The notes under the pieces: generated by a model
What the model was told of the DNA's origin: nothing
What the model saw: the letters and a program-made list of their open reading frames with translations, nothing else
The model's database searches: none
Program-made: the position numbers and the translations under genes
In this document: one piece after another, positions 1 through 6,499 of the stretch
How positions within the stretch are numbered: position 1 is the first letter of the stretch
Layout: each line of letters opens with the position of its first letter
Source: B1 sp964443415
GTDB taxonomy: Bacteria; Bacteroidota; Bacteroidia; UKL13-3
Length of the DNA: 11,586 nucleotides
Reading direction: 5' to 3'
Assembly (NCBI GenBank): GCA_964443415.1
Contig: CAYUDC010000082.1
Span: 1-11,586 of the forward strand

Positions 1-899
1 TATTGCACCTTCACCTCTGCAGAGTGAATGATTTCTTTTTTGGTTACATCTTTGTTTACAAACACCAATACATCTAGGTTGGCTGGATTCCAATCTGCCC
101 CTCTTTTAAATCTGTAGGTTTTTATAAAGACCCTGCCTGGTACATAATCGGCTCTTAACAAATCTCCAAAGAAACTACTTGCCATCGCTCTTAACACGTG
201 GTTATGAATATAATCTTCTACATAAATAGAAGCACCTCCTGCGTCTCTGCTTTCTTGCACATCTTCTAACTCGCTTTCTAAAATAGCTACCGATAAGTAG
301 TTGGAGTCGCTAACCGCTTGGGTATAGGTTACCTTTACCCTTATTTCTACCTCTTCCCCTACATTTTTTGCACTCACCTCTAAGTTAAGTGGAGTGGGCT
401 TAGTTAGTTCGGCTTCAGAGAATGCACTCCATTTTTGATAATCGGTATTGGCCGATAACTCTCCAGGAAATTTTATACGGTTAACATTGCCAACTGGCAA
501 GGCATTGCTAATGCCTACCATTTCAAAAATAAGCGCACCCGCTTGGGTTCTAAAATCATAATTGCTTTTGTGTTTATCGCCACGCGCTGGGTCGAATGGA
601 GTAGTAAGCGCATTTACCTTATTCAAAGGATGAATGGTTAAAATATTTACCCTGCCCGGAAACCTGCCAGAAATGGCCTTTGCCTCTGCTTGTGCTGTAG
701 GGCAATTGGGGCATCTTACACCCGTAATTTCTTCTATTACAATTTGTCTTTGCTGCGCAGTTGGAATTTCACTTGATACATAAGTAGTATCTTCTACCAC
801 CGCTTCTGGTTGAAAGTTAATATACGGTGGGATTTCTTCGCAGCTGCTTAAGCTAGCAATGCTTAAGATAACACTAATGGCAATGAGGATTTTTTTCAT
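1..899 (-). CDS. Omp28-type outer-membrane lipoprotein with thioredoxin-like CPNC motif (3' end at window edge)
   Basis: Reading back from the ATG at 899-897 gives 299 residues that are open to the window edge. The last two bases read TA, so the next codon is TAA/TAG or Tyr; the protein very likely ends right there after Lys-Val-Gln. Residues 1-20 form a lipoprotein signal ending in the lipobox L-S-S-C20, so the mature protein should be lipid-anchored. Around residues 55-70 it reads IEEITGVRCPNCPTAQ, a CxxC motif (C63, C66) at the start of a thioredoxin-like fold, as in Omp28-related proteins. No other cysteine is present. The second half is beta-rich. The start lies 4 bases after the stop of the upstream DUF6029 gene, so the two are co-transcribed and probably act together at the outer membrane. 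The family is known from Bacteroidota; its biochemical role is not established. A redox role is inferred only from CPNC. Confidence 0.85.
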   Translation of the reverse strand, partial: MKKILIAISVILSIASLSSCEEIPPYINFQPEAVVEDTTYVSSEIPTAQQRQIVIEEITGVRCPNCPTAQAEAKAISGRFPGRVNILTIHPLNKVNALTTPFDPARGDKHKSNYDFRTQAGALIFEMVGISNALPVGNVNRIKFPGELSANTDYQKWSAFSEAELTKPTPLNLEVSAKNVGEEVEIRVKVTYTQAVSDSNYLSVAILESELEDVQESRDAGGASIYVEDYIHNHVLRAMASSFFGDLLRADYVPGRVFIKTYRFKRGADWNPANLDVLVFVNKDVTKKEIIHSAEVKVQ

Positions 900-903
900 G
901 GTA

Positions 904-2583
904 TTAGAAATTAGTGGTCATGGTTAATCTTACGCCCGAAAAGGCAGGTTCTACACGGCATACACCGCCTGCACAGTTTACACCTTCTACTTGTTTAATA
1001 TAACCTCCTGTTAGGCGTGTGTTCTTTTTGGTATAGGCTGCAAATACATTCCAATAATGTATGAGCTCAAACTCATTTCCTCCAGCAGGTTTGTTTCTTG
1101 CTCCCGGTTTCACATTCACCATATCTCCTGCACTAAACGAATAATGCGGGGCAATGTTTAATTCTATCAATCCATTTACAAAGCTGCCTAGGTCGGCATC
1201 TGTTTTTAAGTATTGTGCTTCTAACCTTAAAGATTTTTTGCTGCTAATTTTATAGGTGGCTTCACCAAATATGGTATTGGCAATAACATAAGGAACACCT
1301 GGTTTTGCTTCAAACAACTGTTGATTATAGTTAATCAATTGATAACCTAATTGTGCTTTAAACTTCTTGGTAAACTTATGTTGTATCTCTATATAATACT
1401 CGCGGAAGTAACGATTGGAGTCGGCCTCGAAATTAACTGGATTAACCGTTGCACCCTTAAAGTTATTGATAGGTGTTGCCAAAGAGGTATTAAAGTTAAT
1501 TTGTGTTTGGTGTTTCTTTAAAAACTTAGGACGCCAAGTAAGGTCTAGCTGTAAGCCATTCTCTCCAAACTCTTGGGTAAACGCATTGTAACGAGCCAAG
1601 AGTCTATACACATTTTGCCTGGTAATACTTGGCAAATAGGCAATCATTCCTAAGTTTTGATTTTCTAAAGGTGAAGTTCTAAACGAAAACCTATCAATGT
1701 ATCTATACTGTGCGGTTACACCAAAACCTTTGGTGGAGTAAGAAAGATTGGTAAGCAATACCTTTCCTTCGTGTAACTCCATTAAGTTGTTTACAGGATT
1801 TACAATGGCTTCTGGCGTTTTAGCTGCATACTCTGCATACCAGCTAAAATCTTTATATCTTAATGTATTATAAACATTGTACACAAACACGTTGTACTTA
1901 GGATAAAACCTTTGCTCTAGCTCATAATTATTAATGGTACTTGCAATCACATTCATGGTACCTTGGTCGATGGTGCGGTTTACAAAACTCACCCCTGGCT
2001 CTAAACTAAAGCTTTCACCGATATCAAAATGATGGTCGGCATTAAACCCTTTTATTACTACTGGTCTCAGGTCGAACCTAAACTTCTGCAAGCCTGTAAA
2101 AGCTTTTATTGTAGTATTTTCTGTGGGAGTGTATTTAATATGTGCCCCTTGAATGGCAAAATCCAATCCTAGGTTTCTGTCTTCATACGACCTAAACACC
2201 ATGCCACTGGCAAATTGGTCGTAGAAATACCCTACAGTAATAATGGCCTGATCTACTTTTTTGCTCACACTCCAAAAGCCCAAACCACTTTTGGTATAAG
2301 CTTCTTGAGGGTTAAGAAGAGGCGAGTTGTTAAACAAATCAAAACGTGCTGTAAAGGTATAGCCGTTCTTTTTATAGTTGAGCCAAAGCCAAGCATCTGT
2401 AGACGATAGTTCCTTCTCGTATTGGGTGGTGGTAGCGCCAATGGTGCTATCCCTTACATAAAACTGGTTGGTGGTTTGAAAGTTCCCCGAGAATTCGCCT
2501 TTATCTTCTTTCTTTTCTTCTTGAGCGTTAACGGTTAAGATGCTAAAGCAAATGAGTAATGCTAATGAGTATATTTTTTTCAT
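904..2583 (-). CDS. DUF6029 family outer-membrane beta-barrel protein
   Basis: 559 residues. Residues 1-20 are a Sec signal peptide with likely cleavage after VNA (next residues QEEKK). The mature protein is made of alternating aromatic/polar beta strands and ends in ...TMTTNF, a C-terminal Phe typical of outer-membrane barrels. The early GEFSGNFQ segment and the C-terminal NCAGGVCR loop fit the DUF6029 family of Bacteroidota. The mature protein has only two cysteines, C537 and C542, both in that last loop, so they could form a small disulfide hairpin. It starts 18 bases after the rsfS stop and ends 4 bases before the Omp28-type lipoprotein gene, so it sits in the middle of a three-gene minus-strand unit. 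Function is unknown. The family name is from memory of sequence style, while the barrel call rests on what is visible. Confidence 0.8.
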   Translation of the reverse strand: MKKIYSLALLICFSILTVNAQEEKKEDKGEFSGNFQTTNQFYVRDSTIGATTTQYEKELSSTDAWLWLNYKKNGYTFTARFDLFNNSPLLNPQEAYTKSGLGFWSVSKKVDQAIITVGYFYDQFASGMVFRSYEDRNLGLDFAIQGAHIKYTPTENTTIKAFTGLQKFRFDLRPVVIKGFNADHHFDIGESFSLEPGVSFVNRTIDQGTMNVIASTINNYELEQRFYPKYNVFVYNVYNTLRYKDFSWYAEYAAKTPEAIVNPVNNLMELHEGKVLLTNLSYSTKGFGVTAQYRYIDRFSFRTSPLENQNLGMIAYLPSITRQNVYRLLARYNAFTQEFGENGLQLDLTWRPKFLKKHQTQINFNTSLATPINNFKGATVNPVNFEADSNRYFREYYIEIQHKFTKKFKAQLGYQLINYNQQLFEAKPGVPYVIANTIFGEATYKISSKKSLRLEAQYLKTDADLGSFVNGLIELNIAPHYSFSAGDMVNVKPGARNKPAGGNEFELIHYWNVFAAYTKKNTRLTGGYIKQVEGVNCAGGVCRVEPAFSGVRLTMTTNF

Positions 2584-2601
2584 ACCAGGGTTTCGTCGAT
2601 G

Positions 2602-3120
2602 TTATTTTCCTTTAAATGGCACTTCAATGGCATCGCCCCACAATTGTTCTATGCCATAAAATTCTCTTTTCTCTTCTTGAAACACATGTGCCACCACGTT
2701 AAAGTAGTCAACCAAAATCCACTCGAGGTTCTCGTAGCCTTCTCTGTGCAACGGACTTTCCTTTAAGTTTTTCTTTACTTCGTCTTCTACACTTTTGGCA
2801 ATGGCCTCTACTTTTTTGTCGTTGTCTGCAGAAGAAATCACAAAGAAATCTGCTGGGGCACTGGCAATTTTGCGCATGTCCCAAATTTTAATATGCTCTG
2901 CCTTTTTCTCGTACATGCCTTGGGCCACGGTAAAAGCCAATAAAGTGGCTGGGTCCATGGTTTTTATGATGCTTGCCTCTTTTTTAGGAGTTACTTTTTT
3001 TGCCGCTGCTTTTTTAGGAGCTGCTTTGGCTGCAACCTTCTTGGCTGCTGTTTTTTTTGCTGCTACCTTCTTTGGTGCTGCTTTTTTTGCGCTAACTTTT
3101 TTCGCTGGTGTTTTTGCCAT
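2602..3120 (-). CDS. rsfS: Ribosome silencing factor RsfS with N-terminal Lys/Ala-rich tail
   Basis: 172 residues from the ATG at 3120. The frame extends upstream to 3186, but that would run through the promoter region and into birA, and MAKTPAKK is a far better start. Residues 55-172 are the RsfS/Iojap (DUF143) domain, with HREGYENLEWILVDYFNVVAHVF and the closing FYGIEQLWGDA. RsfS binds ribosomal protein uL14 on the 50S subunit and blocks joining with 30S, reducing translation on starvation. Family members are usually about 105-125 residues; the extra 50 residues here are a low-complexity basic tail with KK every five residues, resembling the C-terminal tail of histone H1. The tail may bind RNA or DNA (inference). 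Divergent from birA across 45 bases; the DUF6029 gene follows after 18 bases. Confidence 0.93.
   Translation of the reverse strand: MAKTPAKKVSAKKAAPKKVAAKKTAAKKVAAKAAPKKAAAKKVTPKKEASIIKTMDPATLLAFTVAQGMYEKKAEHIKIWDMRKIASAPADFFVISSADNDKKVEAIAKSVEDEVKKNLKESPLHREGYENLEWILVDYFNVVAHVFQEEKREFYGIEQLWGDAIEVPFKGK
2980..3105 (-). repeat. 15-bp-period coding repeat for the xxxKK tail of RsfS
   Basis: The codons for residues 6-47 of RsfS repeat a five-residue unit ending in Lys-Lys. KK pairs fall at residues 7-8, 12-13, 17-18, 22-23 and 27-28, then, after one imperfect unit with a single Lys at 32 and a one-residue phase slip, at 36-37, 41-42 and 46-47. Between them lie Ala, Val, Thr, Ser and Pro. At DNA level the plus strand reads as runs of T6-T8 alternating with GCTGC-like segments. 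Such repeats change length easily by slippage, so length variation among relatives is likely. Confidence 0.8.
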
Positions 3121-3142
3121 CTCGAATCTACCGGTAAATTTG
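3113..3142 (+). promoter_or_regulatory. Candidate birA promoter of Bacteroidota type
   Basis: TAAATTTG at 3135-3142 matches the -7 consensus TAnnTTTG exactly. TTTG at 3113-3116 sits 18 bases upstream, within the usual spacing for the -33 TTTG element. Transcription would begin near 3149, giving a leader of about 17 bases before the TTG start at 3166. The -33 element lies inside the first codons of rsfS on the other strand. The motif is short and the region AT-rich, so chance cannot be excluded. Confidence 0.45.
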
Positions 3143-3145
3143 ACG

Positions 3146-3177
3146 CAAAATAAGACTTTTTTTAATTGACACCGCAA
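3146..3177 (-). promoter_or_regulatory. Candidate rsfS promoter, weaker match
   Basis: On the minus strand TATTTTG (3152-3146) resembles the -7 element with one base missing, and TTG (3177-3175) lies 22 bases upstream. It would direct transcription into rsfS from a start near 3139, about 19 bases before the ATG. It overlaps the birA leader, as expected for divergent promoters packed into 45 bases. The match is imperfect. Confidence 0.25.
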
Positions 3178-3921
3178 TTCCCTCAAATAGGTTTACATTC
3201 TTTGTTTGTAGACCAAACAGATTCTACCAATACAGCCCTTAAGTTATGGCTCGAACGCGAAGCCCTGCCCGAAGGCGCTTGTGTATTTACTCATTTTCAA
3301 ACGGCAGGGCGTGGGCAAGAAAATGCAGTGTGGGAATCGCAGCCTGCCCAAAATTTACTCATAAGCTATTTGTTTTACCCACAGTTTCTAAGTATCCAAG
3401 AGCAAGTGTGGCTCAATATCTGCGCCTGTCTTGCCGTTCAAAAAACGGTCAAAGCCTTGTCGGGTCAACCCACCTATATTAAATGGCCCAATGATATTTT
3501 TGTAGACCACCATAAAATCGCTGGCATTTTAATAGAGAATGTCATCCAGGGGAGCAAAATAAAATATAGCATTGTGGGCATCGGTTTGAACCTAAATCAG
3601 TCGCAGTTTAGCACCGCACAAGCCAGCTCGGTTAAAAATGTTTCTGGGTTGACCCAAGATTTAGGGGCAGCAAGACTTGAGTTAAACAAACACTTTACCG
3701 AGAGTTATCGAATGTTAAAGGGCAAACAATGGAGTTATTTTTGGGATAATTACCACAGCCACTTATACGCAAAAGGGCAATCCGCCGTTTTCGAGTCACA
3801 AGGCCAACAGTTCACTGGCGAAATTATGGGCATCGACAAAAAAGGGCGTTTGCACATTTTAACCGAAGACGAAGTGAGGAGTTTTGCCAATAAAGAAGTA
3901 AAATTGATTCGAGTATTATAG
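3166..3921 (+). CDS. birA: Biotin--[acetyl-CoA-carboxylase] ligase, monofunctional
   Basis: 251 residues. It makes biotinyl-AMP from biotin and ATP and transfers biotin to the carrier lysine of biotin-dependent carboxylases, in the cytoplasm. Visible motifs: TDSTN (18-22), TAGRGQENAVW (46-56, the biotin/ATP loop, with QEN where many enzymes have R-x-G-R), KWPNDI (106-111), the active-site lysine region HHKIAGILIEN (K117) and VGIGLNLNQ (137-145). A short C-terminal domain with EVRSF...KEVKLI follows. There is no N-terminal helix-turn-helix, so unlike E. coli BirA it is not a DNA-binding repressor. The start is TTG at 3166: an in-frame TAA lies immediately before it, and no ATG occurs before TDSTN. 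coaX begins 6 bases after the stop. Confidence 0.93.
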   Translation: MTPQFPQIGLHSLFVDQTDSTNTALKLWLEREALPEGACVFTHFQTAGRGQENAVWESQPAQNLLISYLFYPQFLSIQEQVWLNICACLAVQKTVKALSGQPTYIKWPNDIFVDHHKIAGILIENVIQGSKIKYSIVGIGLNLNQSQFSTAQASSVKNVSGLTQDLGAARLELNKHFTESYRMLKGKQWSYFWDNYHSHLYAKGQSAVFESQGQQFTGEIMGIDKKGRLHILTEDEVRSFANKEVKLIRVL

Positions 3922-3927
3922 CCATCC

Positions 3928-4653
3928 ATGAGCGCACATTTGGTGATAGACGCGGGGAATACCCTCATAAAATTTGCTTGGTTTAAGCACCAAGAGCTGC
4001 AAGAACAGTATACTTGGGATAGGAGCGATGCTGTTGCGCTCCAAACATGGTTGGCCCAAAAAGACTTCCAAAAAATACTATTAAGCGACGTGTCGGGTCA
4101 AGCCTTGCCCATACTTGCACCTTTCTTGGGACACCATAAAATCTTACAGCTAAGTGCGCAATTAAATTTACCTTTTAATAATTTGTATGCTACACCACAC
4201 ACCTTAGGTGCAGATAGAATGGCTTTGGTGGCGGGGGCAATGGCACTTTTCCCTCAAAAAAACTGCTTAATAATAGATGCCGGAACTTGTGTAACCTATG
4301 ATTTGTTAAGCGCCGAGGGAAATTATTTAGGGGGAAATATTACACCCGGTTTGCAGATGCGCCTGAAAGCTATGCATACCTTTACGGGTAAATTGCCGCT
4401 ACCTGAATTAATTTTGCCGCTTGAGGTGTTGGGCAATGATACCGTTTCTTGCTTGCAAACGGGTGCTTACTTTGGTTTGGTTGGAGAAATAGAGTGGCTG
4501 ACGGCTCATTATCAAAAAGATTTTGCCGATTTACACCTGATACTTACTGGAGGTGATGCCCAATTGTTGGCAAAGCGGCTTAAAACTAACATATTTGCAA
4601 ACCCGCAGCTTTTGCTGCACGGATTAAATAAAATTATCAGTATCAATGATTAA
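3928..4653 (+). CDS. coaX: Type III pantothenate kinase
   Basis: 241 residues. It phosphorylates pantothenate with ATP, the first committed step of coenzyme A synthesis; type III enzymes need a monovalent cation and are not inhibited by CoA. Motifs of the ASKHA fold: DAGNTLIK (8-15, phosphate 1), GADRMAL with the catalytic Asp (D96), IIDAGTCVTYD (115-125, phosphate 2), GGNITPGL (135-142), TGAYFG (178-183) and ILTGGDA (205-211). Length is normal for the family. It starts 6 bases after birA and its last 8 bases overlap the next gene, so birA and coaX are very probably co-transcribed; both serve cofactor supply for acyl metabolism. Confidence 0.95.
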   Translation: MSAHLVIDAGNTLIKFAWFKHQELQEQYTWDRSDAVALQTWLAQKDFQKILLSDVSGQALPILAPFLGHHKILQLSAQLNLPFNNLYATPHTLGADRMALVAGAMALFPQKNCLIIDAGTCVTYDLLSAEGNYLGGNITPGLQMRLKAMHTFTGKLPLPELILPLEVLGNDTVSCLQTGAYFGLVGEIEWLTAHYQKDFADLHLILTGGDAQLLAKRLKTNIFANPQLLLHGLNKIISIND

Positions 4654-5761
4654 ACCTGCCTTTAGGGCCACTCTTTATATTTTGTTGCTTGCCATGGGCC
4701 TAAGCACACAAGCCCAAAACATTACCAAATCGCCCTATTCCATCATAGGTTTAGGAGAATTGGTATATTCGGGTAATGCACAATCCTATGCATTGGGTCA
4801 AACCACCCAAGGATACCGTTCGGCCTTTGTGGTAAACTACCTTAATCCTGCGTCTTACTCGGCATTTTTAACCACCAACATAGANNNNNNNNNNNNNNNN
4901 NNNNNNNNNNNNNNNNNNNNNNNNNNNNNNNNNNNNNNNNNNNNNNNNNNNNNNNNNNNNNNNNNNNNNNNNNNNNNNNNNNNNTCAGCAGGTTTTAACG
5001 CCAATTATGTGTATGGAGAAATTAGCAACACCACGCAATTACTTATTCCGTCTAAATACAATATGTTTAATACCAACGAAGACAATTCGTATTTTATGAA
5101 CGGTTGGCTATTGGATTTTGGTACCCAAATTCATGATACTTTTTCGGTCTATAGAAAGAATGAGCATATAGAATACAATTGGGTATTGGGTGGTACTTAT
5201 ACGCCATCCTCAAACTTTGCAGGTGAGCAAAATTATTTGCTAAGAAGTTTGCCTATTGGCTCTAGTACAGGTATTAGAGATACTATTTTTAAAGAAGAGG
5301 CAGCCACAGGAACGGTAGTTTCGCCTGCTTCTTGGAAAGTTGGGTTTAGCTTTGCTAGAAGAGATAAATGGGGTATCATGGCCGATGTTAAAGCTACCAA
5401 TTGGAATGATTTTACCGCCTTAGGAAGAAAAGATTCTTTGCGCAACAGCCTCTCTTATCACTTAGGGTTTTCTTACATTCCAGATAGCAAAAGCAAAAAT
5501 ATCTTGGGCAGAATAGAATATAGAGTAGGTGGTAGATATGAGAAAAGTAATTTGGCGGTATTTGGCACTGGAGTAGATGTTACGGCCCTTACTTTTGGTG
5601 CAGGTATCCCCATGGGTAGAACTAGAAGCAGATTAAATGTTGGTGCCGAATGGATGCAAAGAGGTACCACAGAAAATGGATTGATACAAGAGAATTACTT
5701 TAGGGTATTTGTGGGCATTACTTTTGCAGATAAGTGGTTTTACAGGTATCGTTATGATTAG
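4646..5761 (+). CDS. Outer-membrane beta-barrel protein of the coaX-lptC locus, interrupted by an assembly gap
   Basis: Residues 1-24 are a Sec signal peptide ending STQAQ. The mature N-terminus contains the SPYSxxGLGEL...LNPASYSAF pattern found in a common Bacteroidota outer-membrane protein family. The part after the gap is strand-rich, with aromatic girdles (WVLGGTYTP, RIEYRVGGRYE), and ends in YFRVFVGITFADKWFYRYRYD, a typical last strand and tail. 100 N (4885-4984) fall after residue 79. The frame continues across them only if the gap length is a multiple-of-three equivalent of what is drawn, so the total of 371 residues is provisional. The ATG overlaps the coaX stop by 8 bases, and its own stop overlaps lptC in the same way. 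The neighbourhood hints at a role in outer-membrane or LPS biogenesis, but no function is visible in the sequence. Confidence 0.8.
   Translation: MIKPAFRATLYILLLAMGLSTQAQNITKSPYSIIGLGELVYSGNAQSYALGQTTQGYRSAFVVNYLNPASYSAFLTTNIXXXXXXXXXXXXXXXXXXXXXXXXXXXXXXXXXXSAGFNANYVYGEISNTTQLLIPSKYNMFNTNEDNSYFMNGWLLDFGTQIHDTFSVYRKNEHIEYNWVLGGTYTPSSNFAGEQNYLLRSLPIGSSTGIRDTIFKEEAATGTVVSPASWKVGFSFARRDKWGIMADVKATNWNDFTALGRKDSLRNSLSYHLGFSYIPDSKSKNILGRIEYRVGGRYEKSNLAVFGTGVDVTALTFGAGIPMGRTRSRLNVGAEWMQRGTTENGLIQENYFRVFVGITFADKWFYRYRYD
4885..4984. other. Assembly gap of exactly 100 N
   Basis: An unbroken run of 100 undetermined bases inside the outer-membrane protein gene. 100 is the conventional placeholder for a gap of unknown size, so the true length may differ. 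Confidence 0.99.
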
Positions 5762-6299
5762 TGGGAAAACATTTGTAATAGCAGCCATAGTGAGCCTTTT
5801 GGTGTCTTGCGGTGGAAAAGAATTAGACAAGGTAAAGGTGTCGGCTAGCACTAAAGAAATTCCAATAGAAGTAGGAACTAATATTGCTATCAACTATACA
5901 GACAGTGGCTATTTAAAAGCCAAAGTGTTTGCCCCATTGCTTGAGCGATATAGCTCTGATGTGCGCACCGAAACCGAGATGCGACAAGGAATTACAGCTT
6001 ATTTTTATGATAACAATGGCAAGGTGAGTTCTTACATCAAAAGTAAGTATGCCATTAGAAATGAAGTGCAACGTACTTTAACTGCTCGTAAAGATGTGTT
6101 TGTAGTAAACAACAAAGGAGATACCCTAAGAACCGAAGAACTCATTTGGGACGAAAAAAGCGATAGAATTTACTCTGAGCAGTTTGTTAAAATCACCTCG
6201 CCAGATAGAATTATATTAGGGAGCGGCTTAGAATCTAATACCGCATTTACTAAATTTAGGGTGTTAAACATTACAGGTATTATAAGTCTCAAGCAATAA
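5754..6299 (+). CDS. lptC: LPS export periplasmic protein LptC, lipoprotein form
   Basis: 181 residues from the ATG at 5754. A GTG at 5709 would extend it by 15 residues, but those lie within the preceding gene, whereas MISGKTFVIAAIVSLLVSC gives a clean lipoprotein signal (lipobox LVSC, C19). LptC links the inner-membrane LptBFG transporter to LptA and passes LPS across the periplasm. Features of the LptC/YrbK fold in Bacteroidota: YTDSGYLKAKVFAPLLERY (48-66), GITAYFYDNNGKVSSYI (79-95), KYAIRNE (98-104), TLRTEELIWDEKSDRIYSEQFVKI (124-147) and GSGLESNTAF (156-165). The stop overlaps the start of the small membrane protein gene by one base (TAATG). Confidence 0.88.
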   Translation: MISGKTFVIAAIVSLLVSCGGKELDKVKVSASTKEIPIEVGTNIAINYTDSGYLKAKVFAPLLERYSSDVRTETEMRQGITAYFYDNNGKVSSYIKSKYAIRNEVQRTLTARKDVFVVNNKGDTLRTEELIWDEKSDRIYSEQFVKITSPDRIILGSGLESNTAFTKFRVLNITGIISLKQ

Positions 6300-6466
6300 T
6301 GGACAAGTGGATATTAAGAAACTGGTTGATATTGGCCATCGCTTCTTTGGTAGTAGCCTTTTGGGTGGCCTTTACCGAAGACTTTGTAAAAGGCAAGGCT
6401 TATATGTTCTTTATCCTGTTTTTGGTGTTTATGTTTACTTGGTTAAAGAAAAGCGGGAAGTTGTAG
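6299..6466 (+). CDS. Small two-helix membrane protein, 55 residues, function unknown
   Basis: The ATG at 6299-6301 shares its A with the lptC stop codon (TAATG). Fifty-five codons follow to TAG at 6464-6466. The product begins MDKWILRNWL, has two hydrophobic stretches (about 9-25 and 35-49) joined by the charged turn TEDFVKGK, and ends WLKKSGKL. The positive C-terminus and the short N-terminus suggest a hairpin with both ends in the cytoplasm. The codons resemble those of its neighbours, and the position directly coupled to lptC argues that it is a real gene, the last of the birA-coaX-lptC run. I recognise no family. It could be a small partner of the LPS export machinery or an unrelated membrane protein. 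Confidence 0.7.
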   Translation: MDKWILRNWLILAIASLVVAFWVAFTEDFVKGKAYMFFILFLVFMFTWLKKSGKL

Positions 6467-6484
6467 TGAATTAAGGTTGTCTAT

Positions 6485-6498
6485 CCTTTCTCAAAAGG
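6485..6498. terminator. Weak hairpin between convergent genes
   Basis: CCTTT-CTCA-AAAGG forms a 5-bp stem with a 4-base loop in the 33-base gap between the small membrane protein gene and the convergent serine hydrolase gene, right before the latter's stop codon. It has no U tract and little GC, so termination here is only possible, not shown. Confidence 0.2.
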
Positions 6499-6499
6499 C

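Noticed and set aside
2795..3169. Plus-strand open frame of 124 codons, very rich in Phe/Ala, looking like a membrane protein
   Set aside because: It is the antisense of the rsfS Lys/Ala tail: AAA/AAG and GCN codons read backwards give Phe and Ala/Gly. The rsfS domain on the minus strand is unmistakable.
3121..3186. Extension of rsfS to an upstream ATG at 3186
   Set aside because: It would overlap the birA start and both candidate promoters, and the extra residues (MRELRCQLKKVLF...) resemble nothing in the family.
5709..5753. GTG start giving lptC 15 more residues
   Set aside because: The extra residues lie in the preceding gene's last codons and would spoil the lipoprotein signal that begins at 5754.
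5233..5893. Several minus-strand frames of 65-86 codons under the outer-membrane protein and lptC genes
   Set aside because: They are antisense shadows of well-supported genes, with no recognisable domains or gene-like spacing.
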